A DNA stretch of 64,000 bases from Umezawaea tangerina (lineage in GTDB: Bacteria; Actinomycetota; Actinomycetes; Mycobacteriales; Pseudonocardiaceae), in NCBI RefSeq assembly GCF_003002815.1, contig NZ_PVTF01000024.1:1-64000 (forward strand), given 5' to 3'. The notes beneath the pieces were generated by a model. It worked only from the letters and a program-made list of their open reading frames with translations, was not told the DNA's origin and did not search any database. Below are positions 27,349 through 36,203 of this stretch, in pieces. Made by a program: the position numbers and the translations under genes. The first letter of the stretch is position 1; the number at the start of each line of letters is the position of its first letter.

Positions 27349-27969
27349 CTACTCGAACCGGCTGGGGTCGCCCGCGCCGACGCGGACGATCTCGGCCTCG
27401 CCGTTGGAGTAGTCGATGACGGTGGTGGGGACGGTGCCGCACTCGCCGGAGTCGATGACCGCGTCGACGACGTTGTCCAGCCGTTCCTTGATGTCCCAGC
27501 CCAGCGTCAGCGGCTCCTCCTGGTCGGGCAGCAGCAGGGTGCTGGACAGGAGGGGCTCGCCGAGCTCGGCGAGCAGCGCCTGGACGACCTTGTGGTCGGG
27601 GATGCGGACGCCGACGGTCTTCTTCTTGGGGTGCATGAGGCGCTTGGGCACCTCCTTGGTGGCGGGCAGGATGAACGTGTAGCTGCCCGGCGTGGCGGCC
27701 TTGATGGCGCGGAACGCGGTGTTGTCGACGTAGACGAACTGGCTCAGCTGCGCGAAGTCCTGGCAGACCAGCGTGAAGTGGTGGCCGTCGCCGAGGTGGC
27801 GGATCTCGCGGATGCGGTCGATGCCGTCGCGGTTGCCCAGCTGGCAGCCGAGCGCGAAGCAGGAGTCGGTGGGGTAGACGACCAGGCCGTCGTTCCGGAT
27901 GAGGTCGACGGCCTGGGCGATCGACCGCTTCTGGGGGTTGTCCGGATGCACATCGAAGTACCTGGCCAT
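27349..27969 (-). CDS. YciO-type Sua5/YrdC-family protein
   Basis: A 206-residue protein of the family that makes threonylcarbamoyl-AMP for tRNA t6A. It has the nucleotide-binding entry YPTDSCFALGCQLGN, HHFTLVCQDF and the VGVRIPDHKV segment. Length and the PTDS motif place it with the YciO subgroup rather than TsaC, so t6A synthesis should not be assumed. It converges with the YihY gene (10-nt gap). The gap 27970-28194 holds only the DUF3039 terminator. Confidence 0.85.
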   Translation of the reverse strand: MARYFDVHPDNPQKRSIAQAVDLIRNDGLVVYPTDSCFALGCQLGNRDGIDRIREIRHLGDGHHFTLVCQDFAQLSQFVYVDNTAFRAIKAATPGSYTFILPATKEVPKRLMHPKKKTVGVRIPDHKVVQALLAELGEPLLSSTLLLPDQEEPLTLGWDIKERLDNVVDAVIDSGECGTVPTTVIDYSNGEAEIVRVGAGDPSRFE

Positions 27970-28154
27970 GCGGGGAGCTTAAGGTCGCGCGGTCGGGCGA
28001 ACACTTCGAGGTCGATCGACGCCCCGATCGCGCGGGCTCCGGGGCGGGTGATCGCCCAGGTCGGACGAGGTCGGACAGTGGCCGTGCGGGCCGTGCCCAC
28101 CGGTCAACGAGCAGCCGAAACGCACGACGACGGCCCCCGCGCGGCAGACCGAAA

Positions 28155-28182
28155 AGGGGCGGGCGCCCGTGCGCACGCCCCT
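28155..28182 (-). terminator. Intrinsic terminator of the DUF3039 gene
   Basis: Read on the minus strand: AGGGGCG, 14-nt loop, CGCCCCT followed by TTTTC. Confidence 0.7.
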
Positions 28183-28194
28183 GGGACATCGGTC

Positions 28195-28449
28195 CTAGTC
28201 GTCGCCGCCGGGCGGCAGGCCGTCGTAGATCTTCTTGCAGTCCGGGCACACCGGCGAGCCGGGCTTGGCCGACTTGGTGACCGGGAAGACCTCGCCGCAC
28301 AGCGCCACCACGTGCGTGCCCATGACCGCGCTCTCCGCGATCTTGGCCTTGCGCACGTAGTGGAACATCTTCGGCGAGTCGTCACCGGTGGAGTCGGTGC
28401 CCTGGGACCGCTCGTCGGTCTCCGGCAGCGTCTGGGTCAAGGTGCTCAC
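28195..28449 (-). CDS. DUF3039 small protein
   Basis: An 84-residue actinobacterial protein with a Cys-containing C-terminal half (VVALCGEVFPVTK then PVCPDCKKIYDGL), a likely zinc-ribbon arrangement. GTG 28449 is chosen from homologue-like N termini (STLTQTLPETDERS). No good ribosome site is visible. Function unknown. Divergent from psuG by 63 bp. Confidence 0.82.
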   Translation of the reverse strand: MSTLTQTLPETDERSQGTDSTGDDSPKMFHYVRKAKIAESAVMGTHVVALCGEVFPVTKSAKPGSPVCPDCKKIYDGLPPGGDD

Positions 28450-28512
28450 CGCACCATGATGCCCCACCGCTCGTTTTCGGCCTAGCCGGTCGGTCGGCAA
28501 TGATTACCGCTC

Positions 28513-29457
28513 GTGACGACTACGAGGATCGCCGAAGAGGTCGCCGACGCGTTGGCGGAGAACCGGGCAGTGGTGGCGCTGGAGAGCACCATCCTGGCCC
28601 ACGGACTGCCGCCGGGCCGCAACCGCGAGGTCGCCGGACGGCTGGAGGCGGTCGTCCGGGCGGCGGGCGCGGTGCCCGCGACGATCGCCGTGCTCGGCGG
28701 CGTGCCGGTGGTCGGGCTGACCTCCCACGAGCTGGACCGGGTCTGCGACCCGGCCAACAACCTGGTGAAACTGTCCCGGCGCGACCTCGGACCCGCCTAC
28801 GCGCTCGGCCGCGACGGCGCCACGACGGTGGCCGGCACCGCGGCTCTCGCCGACGCAGCGGGCGTGCACGTGTTCGCCACCGGCGGGCTCGGTGGGGTGC
28901 ACCGCCGAGTCCCGTCCGCGGGGGCGGGCATCCACCAGAGCGCCCACGACTCGTGGGACGTGTCGGCCGACCTCGACGTGCTGGCCACGACGCCGGTGCT
29001 GGTCGTCTGCTCGGGGGTGAAGTCGGTGCTCGACATCGGCGCCACCCTGGAGCTGCTGGAGACCCGCTCGGTCCCCGTCCTGGGCTACCGCGTCGACCGC
29101 TTCCCCGCGTTCTACCTGCGGGAGTCGGAGTTCGACGTGCCGTGGCGGGTGGACGACCCGAAGCACGTCGCGGCGGTCGTGGCGGCGCACCGCGACCGCG
29201 TTCCCGGCCGGTCCGGGGTGCTGCTGGCCAACCCGGTGCCGTTCGAGTTCGAGATGGACCGGGACCTGCACGACCGGCTGCTCGCCGACGGCCTGGAGCT
29301 GCTCAGGACGCGCGGCGTGCACGGCAAGGACGTGACGCCGGTCCTGCTGGAGCACTTCCACAGCGCCAGCGGCGGCGTGAGCCTGGACACCAACGAGGCG
29401 CTCGTCATGTCCAACGCGCGGCTGGCCGCCGAGGTCGCCGTGGAGCTGGCGCCGTGA
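28513..29457 (+). CDS. psuG: Pseudouridine-5'-phosphate glycosidase
   Basis: Cleaves pseudouridine 5'-phosphate to uracil and ribose 5-phosphate. The 314-residue protein has the family's hallmark segments: VALESTILAHGLPPG near the N terminus, NNLVKLSRRDLG, ATGGLGGVHRR, VVCSGVKSVLDIGATLE, and the C-terminal LDTNEALVMSNARLAAEVA. GTG start. Its stop overlaps the GTG of the adjacent kinase gene (GTGA), so the two enzymes of pseudouridine catabolism are made together. Confidence 0.93.
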   Translation: MTTTRIAEEVADALAENRAVVALESTILAHGLPPGRNREVAGRLEAVVRAAGAVPATIAVLGGVPVVGLTSHELDRVCDPANNLVKLSRRDLGPAYALGRDGATTVAGTAALADAAGVHVFATGGLGGVHRRVPSAGAGIHQSAHDSWDVSADLDVLATTPVLVVCSGVKSVLDIGATLELLETRSVPVLGYRVDRFPAFYLRESEFDVPWRVDDPKHVAAVVAAHRDRVPGRSGVLLANPVPFEFEMDRDLHDRLLADGLELLRTRGVHGKDVTPVLLEHFHSASGGVSLDTNEALVMSNARLAAEVAVELAP

Positions 29458-30335
29458 CCATCGTGGTGGTCGGCGACGCCGGGCTGGACGTGGTCGCCCG
29501 GCACCACGGCCCCATCCCGCACGGCGGCGACGTGCGGGCGAACGTGACCATCGAACCCGGCGGCGCGGGTGCCAACACGGCCGCGTGGCTGGCCGAGTGC
29601 GGCGCCCGGCCGGTGCTCGTCGCACGGGTCGGCGCGGACTCCGCGGGCCGCCAGGTGCACGCCGAGCTGACGTCGGCGGGCGTGCGGTGCGCGTTCGCCG
29701 TCGACCAGGAGGCCGCGACCTGCTGCGTCGTGTGCCTGGTCGACCCGCAGGGCCAGCGCAGCATGCTGGCCGACCGCGGCGCGAACGCCCGCTTCTCCCC
29801 GCAGGACCTCGATCCGGGGCTGCTGGCCGACGCGACGCACCTGCACCTGTCCGGCTACGTGCTGCTCGACGCCTCCTCGCGGCCCGCCGCGCTGGCGGCG
29901 CTGGCCGCGGCGCACGAGGCCGGGCTGACGACGTCGGTGGACCCGCAGGCGTCCGTGCTGCTGGACCTGGATCCCCAGGGGTTCCTGGACGACGTGCGCG
30001 GCGTGGACTTCCTGATGCCCAACACCGAGGAGCTGGTCTCGTTGACCGGCTCGGCCGATCCCGCCTCCGCCAAGGCGCTGCTGGACGTGGTCGGCGCGGT
30101 CGTGCTGACCTCCGGCGCCGACGGGGCGAGCTGGGTCGACCGGGACGAGGTCGTCTCGGTGCCCGCCGAGCTGGTGGAGTGCGTCGACTCGACGGGGGCG
30201 GGCGACGCGTTCGACGCCGGGTTCCTGGCCGCGTGGCAGCGGGGCGCGTCCAAGCGGGACGCGCTGCTCGGCGGGATCAGGGCGAGCGCGCGGGCGGTGT
30301 CCTCGGTGGGGCCTCAGCCGTCGATGACCCGGTGA
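29454..30335 (+). CDS. psuK: PfkB-family kinase, probable pseudouridine kinase
   Basis: Ribokinase-fold sugar kinase of 293 residues with the first PfkB signature region (EPGGAGANTAAWLAECGA) and the C-terminal catalytic motif DSTGAGDAFDAGF. Translational coupling to psuG implies pseudouridine as substrate, supplying the phosphate ester psuG cleaves. Its last 22 bp overlap the 3' end of the convergent DUF3099 gene. Confidence 0.87.
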   Translation: MTIVVVGDAGLDVVARHHGPIPHGGDVRANVTIEPGGAGANTAAWLAECGARPVLVARVGADSAGRQVHAELTSAGVRCAFAVDQEAATCCVVCLVDPQGQRSMLADRGANARFSPQDLDPGLLADATHLHLSGYVLLDASSRPAALAALAAAHEAGLTTSVDPQASVLLDLDPQGFLDDVRGVDFLMPNTEELVSLTGSADPASAKALLDVVGAVVLTSGADGASWVDRDEVVSVPAELVECVDSTGAGDAFDAGFLAAWQRGASKRDALLGGIRASARAVSSVGPQPSMTR

Positions 30336-30634
30336 TCCTTGCCCGACGACTCGATCGCCTTCGCCTCGACCCGGTAGCGGTTGGCCTTCTCGGCCTTGCG
30401 CGGCGGGCGGTCGTTCGCGATCAGCACGGCCATCCACGGCAGCGGGATCGACAGCACCAGCAGCGCCACGGACAACCACCAGATGTCGATGAAGACCATC
30501 GCCAGGATGATGCACGGGATGCGCGCGCTCATCATGATCGCGTACTTCCGCTTCCTGGCCTTGTGCTGCTCGTCCAGGGAGAGCGCCGCCTCGGTGATCA
30601 GCACCGGGGTGTCGTCACGCTCGGATGTGCTCAC
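30314..30634 (-). CDS. DUF3099 membrane protein
   Basis: A 106-residue actinobacterial protein with two adjacent transmembrane segments (about 37-75: IPCIILAMVFIDIWWLSVALLVL-like region, interrupted by a short turn) and basic flanks (KARKRKYA, PPRKAEKANRYR). GTG 30634 has GGAGG 7 nt upstream. Function unknown. It converges on and overlaps psuK by 22 bp. Confidence 0.85.
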   Translation of the reverse strand: MSTSERDDTPVLITEAALSLDEQHKARKRKYAIMMSARIPCIILAMVFIDIWWLSVALLVLSIPLPWMAVLIANDRPPRKAEKANRYRVEAKAIESSGKDHRVIDG

Positions 30635-30721
30635 GACACCACCTCCGCCTTCCGTTGTCGCACCGCTGTTCCCCATCCAACACCCGGTCGAGTGACTCCC
30701 GCACAACAGGGCCGCCGCGCT

Positions 30722-30727
30722 TAGGAT
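30722..30727 (+). promoter_or_regulatory. -10 box of a leaderless promoter for the PucR-type gene
   Basis: TAGGAT lies 6 nt before the GTG start, with no ribosome site, which fits leaderless transcription. Confidence 0.55.
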
Positions 30728-30733
30728 CCGCAC

Positions 30734-32251
30734 GTGGTGGCCCTTGACCGGCTGGTCGACGTGCTCGGCAGTCTCGGCACGCACCTGAGCTGCGCTCCGC
30801 GCGGCCGGGACGTCGAGCTGCGCGGTGTCGCGCTGCACGACGCCGCCGAGCAGACGCCCGCCGCTCCGGACGACGTCCTGCTCGGCCTGGGCATTCCGTC
30901 ACCCGCCGCCGCCGTCCGGTTGGTGGCCTCGACCAGTGCCGCCGTCGTCGTCCTGCACGGGCGGCCGCCGTTGGACGAGAAGATCGCCGCCGCCGCCCGC
31001 CGGTCCGGCGCGGCCGTGCTGCTGGTCGAGCCGTCGGTGCCGTGGAGCCAGCTGGCGAACGTGGCGCAGACGCTCGTGCTCGGCGGCCAGCAGAAGGGGT
31101 CCGGCGACCTGTTCGCGGTCGCCGACGCCATCGCCGCCGTGGTCGGCGGCCCCGTGACCATCGAGGACCAGCAGTCCCGCGTGCTCGCCTACTCCTACCG
31201 CCAGCAGGACGTCGACCAGGTCCGCGTGCAGACCATCCTCGGCCGCAAGGTGCCCGACGAGGCCCGCCGCGCCCTCGACTCCTACGGCGTCTTCACCCAC
31301 CTCGGCGCCACCGACGAGCCCATCTACGTGCCCAGGCTCACCGACCAGCTCGGCGGCAGGCTCGTCGCCGCCGTCCGCGCCGGCCGCGAGCTCCTCGGCT
31401 CCGTCTGGGTCGAGGTCGACGCCCCCGTCGACCCCACCCGCGCCGCCGCACTCGTCGACGGCGCCAGGACCGCCGCCCTGCACCTGCTGCGCGCCCGCGC
31501 CAGCGCCGACCTCGAACGCCAGGCCGAAGCCGACCTGGTCATCGCCCTCCTCGACTCCCCCTCAGCCGCCCCCGCCGCCCTCACCCGCCTCGGCCTACCG
31601 CCGACGGACCTGCGCGTCATCGCCGTGCAGGCCCACGTCGGCGACGCCGACCACGGCGCCGCCCTGCTCGCGTTCGAACGCGCCACCGCCGGCTTCGGCT
31701 GGTCCCGCCCCGGCCGCAGCGCCCTGTTCGGCAACGTCCTCTACACCGTCATCCCCTGCGGCGACGACCCCACCGCCGCCCTCGACTGGGTCCACGCCCT
31801 CTCCCGCGAACTCCCCACCGAAGCCACCATGCTCACCGGCATCGGCGGCCCCGCCGACGCCATCCAGGTCTCCGCCTCCCGCCACGAAGCCGACGAATGC
31901 CTAACCCTCTCCACCGGCACCCCCCTCGTCTACGACCACTCCTGGGCCCGCGTCCTGCTCCACCGCCTGTCCGCAGCAGCGGACAGCGGCCGCCTCCCGA
32001 CACGCGGCCCCGTGGCGGATCTGCTTCGGCACGACAAGGAACACGGAACCCACTACGCGATCACCCTGCGAGCCTGGTTGGCCGCTCAAGGGGACACGCG
32101 GGCAGCCTCGCGAACGCTTGCGGTGCACCCGAACACGCTGCGGTACCGCATGCAACGAATGGCCGAGGTGACGGCACTACCGCTGGACGACCCAGAACAA
32201 CGACTCGCAATGGCCATCGCCCTGTCGGTACAGGCCCGCAGAGTCACCTGA
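30734..32251 (+). CDS. PucR/CdaR-family transcriptional regulator
   Basis: A 505-residue cytosolic regulator. The N-terminal about 140 residues form a PucR-like sensory region, the middle a GAF-like/GGDEF-like region, and the C-terminal HTH_30 domain is clear (LAAQGDTRAASRTLAVHPNTLRYRMQRM). Targets are unknown. Such proteins often control purine, amino-acid or sugar-diacid catabolism. The gene is not adjacent to a catabolic operon it could obviously control, though psuGK and DUF3099 lie just upstream. Confidence 0.87.
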   Translation: MVALDRLVDVLGSLGTHLSCAPRGRDVELRGVALHDAAEQTPAAPDDVLLGLGIPSPAAAVRLVASTSAAVVVLHGRPPLDEKIAAAARRSGAAVLLVEPSVPWSQLANVAQTLVLGGQQKGSGDLFAVADAIAAVVGGPVTIEDQQSRVLAYSYRQQDVDQVRVQTILGRKVPDEARRALDSYGVFTHLGATDEPIYVPRLTDQLGGRLVAAVRAGRELLGSVWVEVDAPVDPTRAAALVDGARTAALHLLRARASADLERQAEADLVIALLDSPSAAPAALTRLGLPPTDLRVIAVQAHVGDADHGAALLAFERATAGFGWSRPGRSALFGNVLYTVIPCGDDPTAALDWVHALSRELPTEATMLTGIGGPADAIQVSASRHEADECLTLSTGTPLVYDHSWARVLLHRLSAAADSGRLPTRGPVADLLRHDKEHGTHYAITLRAWLAAQGDTRAASRTLAVHPNTLRYRMQRMAEVTALPLDDPEQRLAMAIALSVQARRVT

Positions 32252-32299
32252 AACACGCCTGGCCGAGGGTCCCCCGATTGTGAAGACCCCCCGATTCAC

Positions 32300-32321
32300 A
32301 AGGTACTCAGGGGGTACGACA
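32300..32321 (-). promoter_or_regulatory. PafBC-like promoter motif, copy M2
   Basis: On the minus strand: TGTCGTAC (32314-32321), 8 nt CCCCTGAG, TACCTT (32300-32305), then GTGAATCGGGGGGT. The surrounding block of about 40 bp is nearly identical to M1 at 15070-15110. It points toward the 3' end of the PucR-type gene. Confidence 0.45.
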
Positions 32322-32482
32322 TTTTCGTGGCCGCCGTAATGGACAGTCTGTCCAGCAAGCCCGAATGCCTGTTCCGACGCAAAGCGACGACGCCTGTCCC
32401 GCGCACCCCGATGGGCGCAGCCCGCCACCCCGCACCCGGCGCGGAGCGCCCCACAGCTTTGTCCGACGCGCAGCGAGGATCC

Positions 32483-32763
32483 CCACGTCGGGCGAAGCCC
32501 GCCAACGCGCATCCGGCGCGGAGCGCCTGGGGCCTTGTCGGCGCCAGCCGATGCCTCGTCCAACGGCGAAGCCGAGGATGCCTTGTCGGGCGCAGCCCGA
32601 TGCCCTGTCGAGCGCAGCTCGATGCTGGCGAAGCCAGATCCCCTCCCGCCCCCGATACACAGCGCCCTCCTGCCCCACCCCCGTTTGTCAAGACAGCTTT
32701 ATCGTCTTGACAAACGGGGGTGGGGCATTGAGACAATCGCGCACCGGGGGCCGGGCTTCGCGC
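32483..32763 (-). repeat. Dispersed hairpin repeat, copy R2 (inverted)
   Basis: Full copy on the minus strand, with the same order as R1: lead sequence, 24-bp perfect palindrome (32671-32694 / 32704-32727, loop GATAAAGCT on the minus strand), GC-rich block, small-hairpin tail. It occupies most of the 648-bp gap between the PucR-type gene and the methyltransferase. PafBC-like motifs flank it on both sides in the same orientation. No credible gene is inside. Confidence 0.9.
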
Positions 32764-32846
32764 CCCGGAAACCCCAAAACGAGCCTCACCAGCCAATGCA
32801 CAACCAAAACCCAAGGTCCCCCCACCGTGAGCACCCCCCGAAACCC

Positions 32847-32868
32847 AAGCTACTCACCGGGTCCGACA
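32847..32868 (-). promoter_or_regulatory. PafBC-like promoter motif, copy M3
   Basis: On the minus strand: TGTCGGAC (32861-32868), 8 nt CCGGTGAG, TAGCTT (32847-32852). This copy is the closest of the three to TGTCRGTG-N8-TANNNT. It would drive transcription through repeat R2. Confidence 0.5.
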
Positions 32869-32899
32869 TTCCCCATCCCCCGGATGAAACCATGACCAA

Positions 32900-34384
32900 G
32901 TGCTCCCCAACTTCACCCCCGACCTCACCTCCCGCCTCCGCGACTCCTTCCTCACCGCCGGCTACGACACCGACGGCGTCCTCTCCGCCCTGGGCCCCCA
33001 GGCCCAGTCCGCCCTCACCCGCGGCGAACCCGAACCCGCCCGCCGCGCCACCAAGGACGCGGGCCCCCTCGGCACCCTGATCCGCCTCTTCCTCCTCGGC
33101 GACCCCGAACCCGAACCCGACATCCGCACCGCTTTCAAGTCCCTCGACATCGACACCCTCCTCGCCACCGAGCTGCTCCGGAGGACCGACCAGGGTCTCC
33201 GCGCGGGTCTGGACGTCCGCCCGTACGCGGACACCTCCTGGTGGGTCATCGCCGACCTGGACGCCGAACAGCGCGGCGGCCCCGTTCCCGCCGATCACGT
33301 CCTGGGCATCGGCCAGGCTTCGATCAGCCTCGCCAGGGCCACCGCGCGACGCCCCGTGGGCACCCTCCTGGACCTCGGCACCGGCTGCGGCGTCCAGGCC
33401 CTCCACGCCTCCCGGCACGCCGGGCGGATCACCGCGACGGACCTCTCCGAGCGCGCCCTCGCGCTGGCCAAGGGCACCTTCCTGCTCAACGAGCTGGACG
33501 TGGAGGTGGCGCAGGGCGAGTGGTTCGCGCCGGTGCGGAACCGCCGGTTCGACCAGGTCGTCTGCAACCCGCCGTTCGTGGTCGGCCCGCCGCGGGTGGA
33601 CTACACCTACCGCGACTCCGGGCTCGGTGGTGACGACGCGAGCGCGCTGGTGGTGCGGCAGATGCCGTCGTTCCTGAACGAGGGCGGCGTGGGGCAGCTG
33701 CTGGCGTCTTGGCTGCACCGCAAGGGCGAGGACTGGGCGGACCGGGTTTCCGGGTGGTTGCCGCGGGGTGGGGTGGACGCGTGGTTCGTGCAGCGGGACG
33801 TCGCGGACCCGGCGCTGTACGTGGGGACGTGGCTGCGGGACGCCGGGGTCGACCCGCGGTCGCCGGAGGGGCGCGAGAAGGCCGCGGTGTGGCTGGACTG
33901 GTTCGCGCGCAACGACGTGGAGGGCGTCGGGTTCGGGTTCGTGACGGTGCGGCGCACCGGCGGGGAGCACGCGGAGGTGGTGTGCGAGGACCTGCGGCAC
34001 GCCTACGTCGACCCGCTGGGCCCGGAGACGTCGGCGTGGCTGGACCGGGTGGACTGGCTGCGGGCGAACGGGTCGGCGGAGTCGTTGCTGGCGACCCGGT
34101 TCACGGTGCCGGAGTCCGTGCTCCTGGAGGAGGTGTCCTCACCGGACGAGGAGGGCTGGACGGCGGTCGTGCGCAGGCTGCACCGGCAGGACGGGCCGGG
34201 GTGGCAGCACGAGCTGGACGAGGTCGCGGCGGCGCTGCTGGCGGGCTGCCGGGGCGCGCTGCCGCTGGAGGACCTGGTGACGCTGCTGGCGTTCGCGCAC
34301 GACCAGCCGCTGGACGGGCTGATCGCCAACGCCCTGCCGGTGGTCCGGGACCTGGTGCGGCACGGCATGTTGAGGCCCGCGTGA
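32900..34384 (+). CDS. Class I SAM-dependent methyltransferase (PrmC/RlmG-like)
   Basis: A 494-residue cytosolic protein. An N-terminal about 130-residue domain (often listed as DUF7059) precedes a methyltransferase domain with motif I LLDLGTGCGVQALHAS, the acidic strand TATDLSERALALA and the substrate-amide motif VCNPPFVVG, as in N5-glutamine or N2-guanine methyltransferases. A C-terminal domain of about 200 residues follows. It starts at GTG 32900 without a clear ribosome site. It is coupled to dtd (GTGA overlap), hinting at a translation-related target. The substrate is unknown. Confidence 0.83.
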   Translation: MLPNFTPDLTSRLRDSFLTAGYDTDGVLSALGPQAQSALTRGEPEPARRATKDAGPLGTLIRLFLLGDPEPEPDIRTAFKSLDIDTLLATELLRRTDQGLRAGLDVRPYADTSWWVIADLDAEQRGGPVPADHVLGIGQASISLARATARRPVGTLLDLGTGCGVQALHASRHAGRITATDLSERALALAKGTFLLNELDVEVAQGEWFAPVRNRRFDQVVCNPPFVVGPPRVDYTYRDSGLGGDDASALVVRQMPSFLNEGGVGQLLASWLHRKGEDWADRVSGWLPRGGVDAWFVQRDVADPALYVGTWLRDAGVDPRSPEGREKAAVWLDWFARNDVEGVGFGFVTVRRTGGEHAEVVCEDLRHAYVDPLGPETSAWLDRVDWLRANGSAESLLATRFTVPESVLLEEVSSPDEEGWTAVVRRLHRQDGPGWQHELDEVAAALLAGCRGALPLEDLVTLLAFAHDQPLDGLIANALPVVRDLVRHGMLRPA

Positions 34385-34806
34385 GGGCCGTTGTGGCACG
34401 AGTCACACAGGCCAGCGTGGTGGTGGACGATCTGGTCGTCGGCGCCATCGACGAGCCCGGCCTGTTGGTGCTGCTCGGGGTGCACGTGGACGACAACGAG
34501 GCGCTGGTTCCGGTCATGGCGCGCAAGCTCCACGAGCTCCGCGTGCTGCGGGACGAGGAGTCCTGCGCCACGACCGGCGCACCGCTGCTGGTTGTGAGCC
34601 AGTTCACCTTGTACGGGGAGACGCGGAAGGGGCGGCGTCCGTCGTGGACGGCCGCCGCCCGGCCGGAGAAGGCGGAGCCCTTGATCGAGGGAGTGGTGCG
34701 GGAACTGCGGCAGAAGGGCGCGCGAGTCGAAACAGGACGGTTCGGCGCGATGATGTCGGTGCACAGCGTGAACGACGGTCCGTTCACGGTGATGGTGGAT
34801 CTCTAA
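34381..34806 (+). CDS. dtd: D-aminoacyl-tRNA deacylase
   Basis: Removes D-amino acids and misacylated glycine from tRNA. At 141 residues it has full family length. The active-site motifs SQFTLYG and NDGPFTVMVD (family NxGPxT) are present, and the N terminus MRAVVARVTQASVVVDD is typical. GTG 34381 overlaps the upstream methyltransferase stop. Confidence 0.94.
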   Translation: MRAVVARVTQASVVVDDLVVGAIDEPGLLVLLGVHVDDNEALVPVMARKLHELRVLRDEESCATTGAPLLVVSQFTLYGETRKGRRPSWTAAARPEKAEPLIEGVVRELRQKGARVETGRFGAMMSVHSVNDGPFTVMVDL

Positions 34807-34883
34807 GTCGAGCTCTCAGGAAATCCTCAGCATTGCGGGCGCAACGCGTGTGATGGCGACGACGTCTTCAGTTCAGGGAGTCG

Positions 34884-34909
34884 GGAACGAATTGGCATTC
34901 CGACGCGTT
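34884..34909 (+). promoter_or_regulatory. SigR/SigH-type stress promoter upstream of sigB
   Basis: GGAAC (34884-34888), 18-nt spacer, GTT (34907-34909), matching the ECF SigR/SigH (and SigE) pattern GGAAY-N18-GTT, 129 nt before the sigB ATG. Confidence 0.55.
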
Positions 34910-35037
34910 TCCCAAGTGTCCAGCCGGCAAGCGATGGGTACCCAGCGGGCCCCGACGCCGAAAGGCTCACTGCGCAGTGCAGCGCAGGTGTGTGACGCAC
35001 CCGCACGCCAGCCCGCGACAAAGGGGGAGGGAGTTCC

Positions 35038-36036
35038 ATGACCGTCCCGAGGGTCTTCGACCGAGAGGTCGACACCACAACCACCAGCACGCTCACCGCC
35101 GCCGAGTTGGACCTCGACGCACAGGGCCCGGCCGCCGATCTCGTTCGAGTCTACCTGAACGGAATCGGCAAGACCGCCCTGCTCACAGCGGCCGAAGAGG
35201 TCGAGCTCGCCAAGCGGATCGAAGCCGGGGTCTTCGCTCAGCACATGGCCGAGACCGCCAAGCGCCTGTCCCCCACGCGCCGCGAGGAACTGCGCGCGTT
35301 GGTGCGGGACGGCCACGTGGCAAAGAACCACCTGCTCGAAGCGAATCTCCGTCTCGTCGTTTCGCTCGCCAAGCGATACACGGGTCGCGGAATGCCGCTG
35401 CTCGATCTGATCCAGGAAGGCAACCTGGGCTTGATCCGCGCGGTGGAGAAGTTCGACTACACCAAGGGCTTCAAGTTTTCGACCTACGCGACGTGGTGGA
35501 TCCGCCAAGCGATCACCCGCGGAATGGCGGATCAAGGCCGCACCATCCGCCTTCCCGTCCACCTGGTGGAACAGGTGAACAAGTTGGCGCGGATCAAGCG
35601 CGATCTGCACCAGCAGCTCGGTCGGGAAGCGACGACGGAGGAGTTGGCGAAGGAATCGGGCATCAGCCCGGAGAAGGTCTCCGACCTCCTCGACCACGCC
35701 CGCGACCCGGTGAGCCTCGACATGCCGGTCGGCGCCGAGGAGGACGCCCCGCTGGGCGACTTCATCGAGGACTCCGACGCGACGGACGCCGAGAGCGCGG
35801 TCATCTCCGGCCTGCTCCAGGACGACCTGCGGCGGGTGCTCTCGACGCTGGACCCGCGCGAGCAGGCGGTCATCCGGCTCCGCTACGGCCTGGAGGACGG
35901 GCAGCCGCGGACGCTGGACCAGATCGGCAAGCGGTTCGGGCTGTCCCGCGAGCGGGTCAGGCAGATCGAGCGCGAGGTCATGTCGAAGCTCCGCCAGGGC
36001 GAGCGCGCGGAGAAGCTGCGCGCGTACGCGAGCTGA
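35038..36036 (+). CDS. sigB: Group 2 principal-like sigma factor (SigB)
   Basis: A 332-residue sigma-70 factor lacking the long N-terminal tail of SigA. Regions 1.2 ([22 protein letters not shown]), 2 ([22 protein letters not shown]), 3 and 4 ([21 protein letters not shown]) are complete. It resembles mycobacterial SigB and streptomycete HrdA/D-type factors, which serve stress and stationary phase. ATG 35038 has a GGGGGAGGGAG site 4 nt upstream. The ECF-type promoter at 34884-34909 suggests control by an oxidative or envelope-stress sigma factor. Confidence 0.94.
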   Translation: MTVPRVFDREVDTTTTSTLTAAELDLDAQGPAADLVRVYLNGIGKTALLTAAEEVELAKRIEAGVFAQHMAETAKRLSPTRREELRALVRDGHVAKNHLLEANLRLVVSLAKRYTGRGMPLLDLIQEGNLGLIRAVEKFDYTKGFKFSTYATWWIRQAITRGMADQGRTIRLPVHLVEQVNKLARIKRDLHQQLGREATTEELAKESGISPEKVSDLLDHARDPVSLDMPVGAEEDAPLGDFIEDSDATDAESAVISGLLQDDLRRVLSTLDPREQAVIRLRYGLEDGQPRTLDQIGKRFGLSRERVRQIEREVMSKLRQGERAEKLRAYAS

Positions 36037-36109
36037 GTCACCCGATTGGCCGCGTTGACTTGTGATCCGAGTCACGGCACGGTCTTGCTCTACACAGACC
36101 TTGCGGCAA

Positions 36110-36131
36110 CCCCCACCCCATCTCGTGGGGG
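36110..36131 (+). terminator. Hairpin downstream of sigB
   Basis: CCCCCAC and GTGGGGG arms with an 8-nt loop, between the convergent sigB and phosphotransferase genes. Confidence 0.5.
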
Positions 36132-36203
36132 CGAGTCGCATGCCAAGGAAGGTCGGGGCGGTCGGGGGCCGGCCCGGCCTTCCGCTATTCCCCGACCCGG
36201 ATC

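Noticed and set aside
32340-32640. Possible CRISPR array in the R2 hairpin tail
   Set aside because: The units are short palindromes with varying stems and no constant repeat with unique spacers, and no cas gene is in the window.
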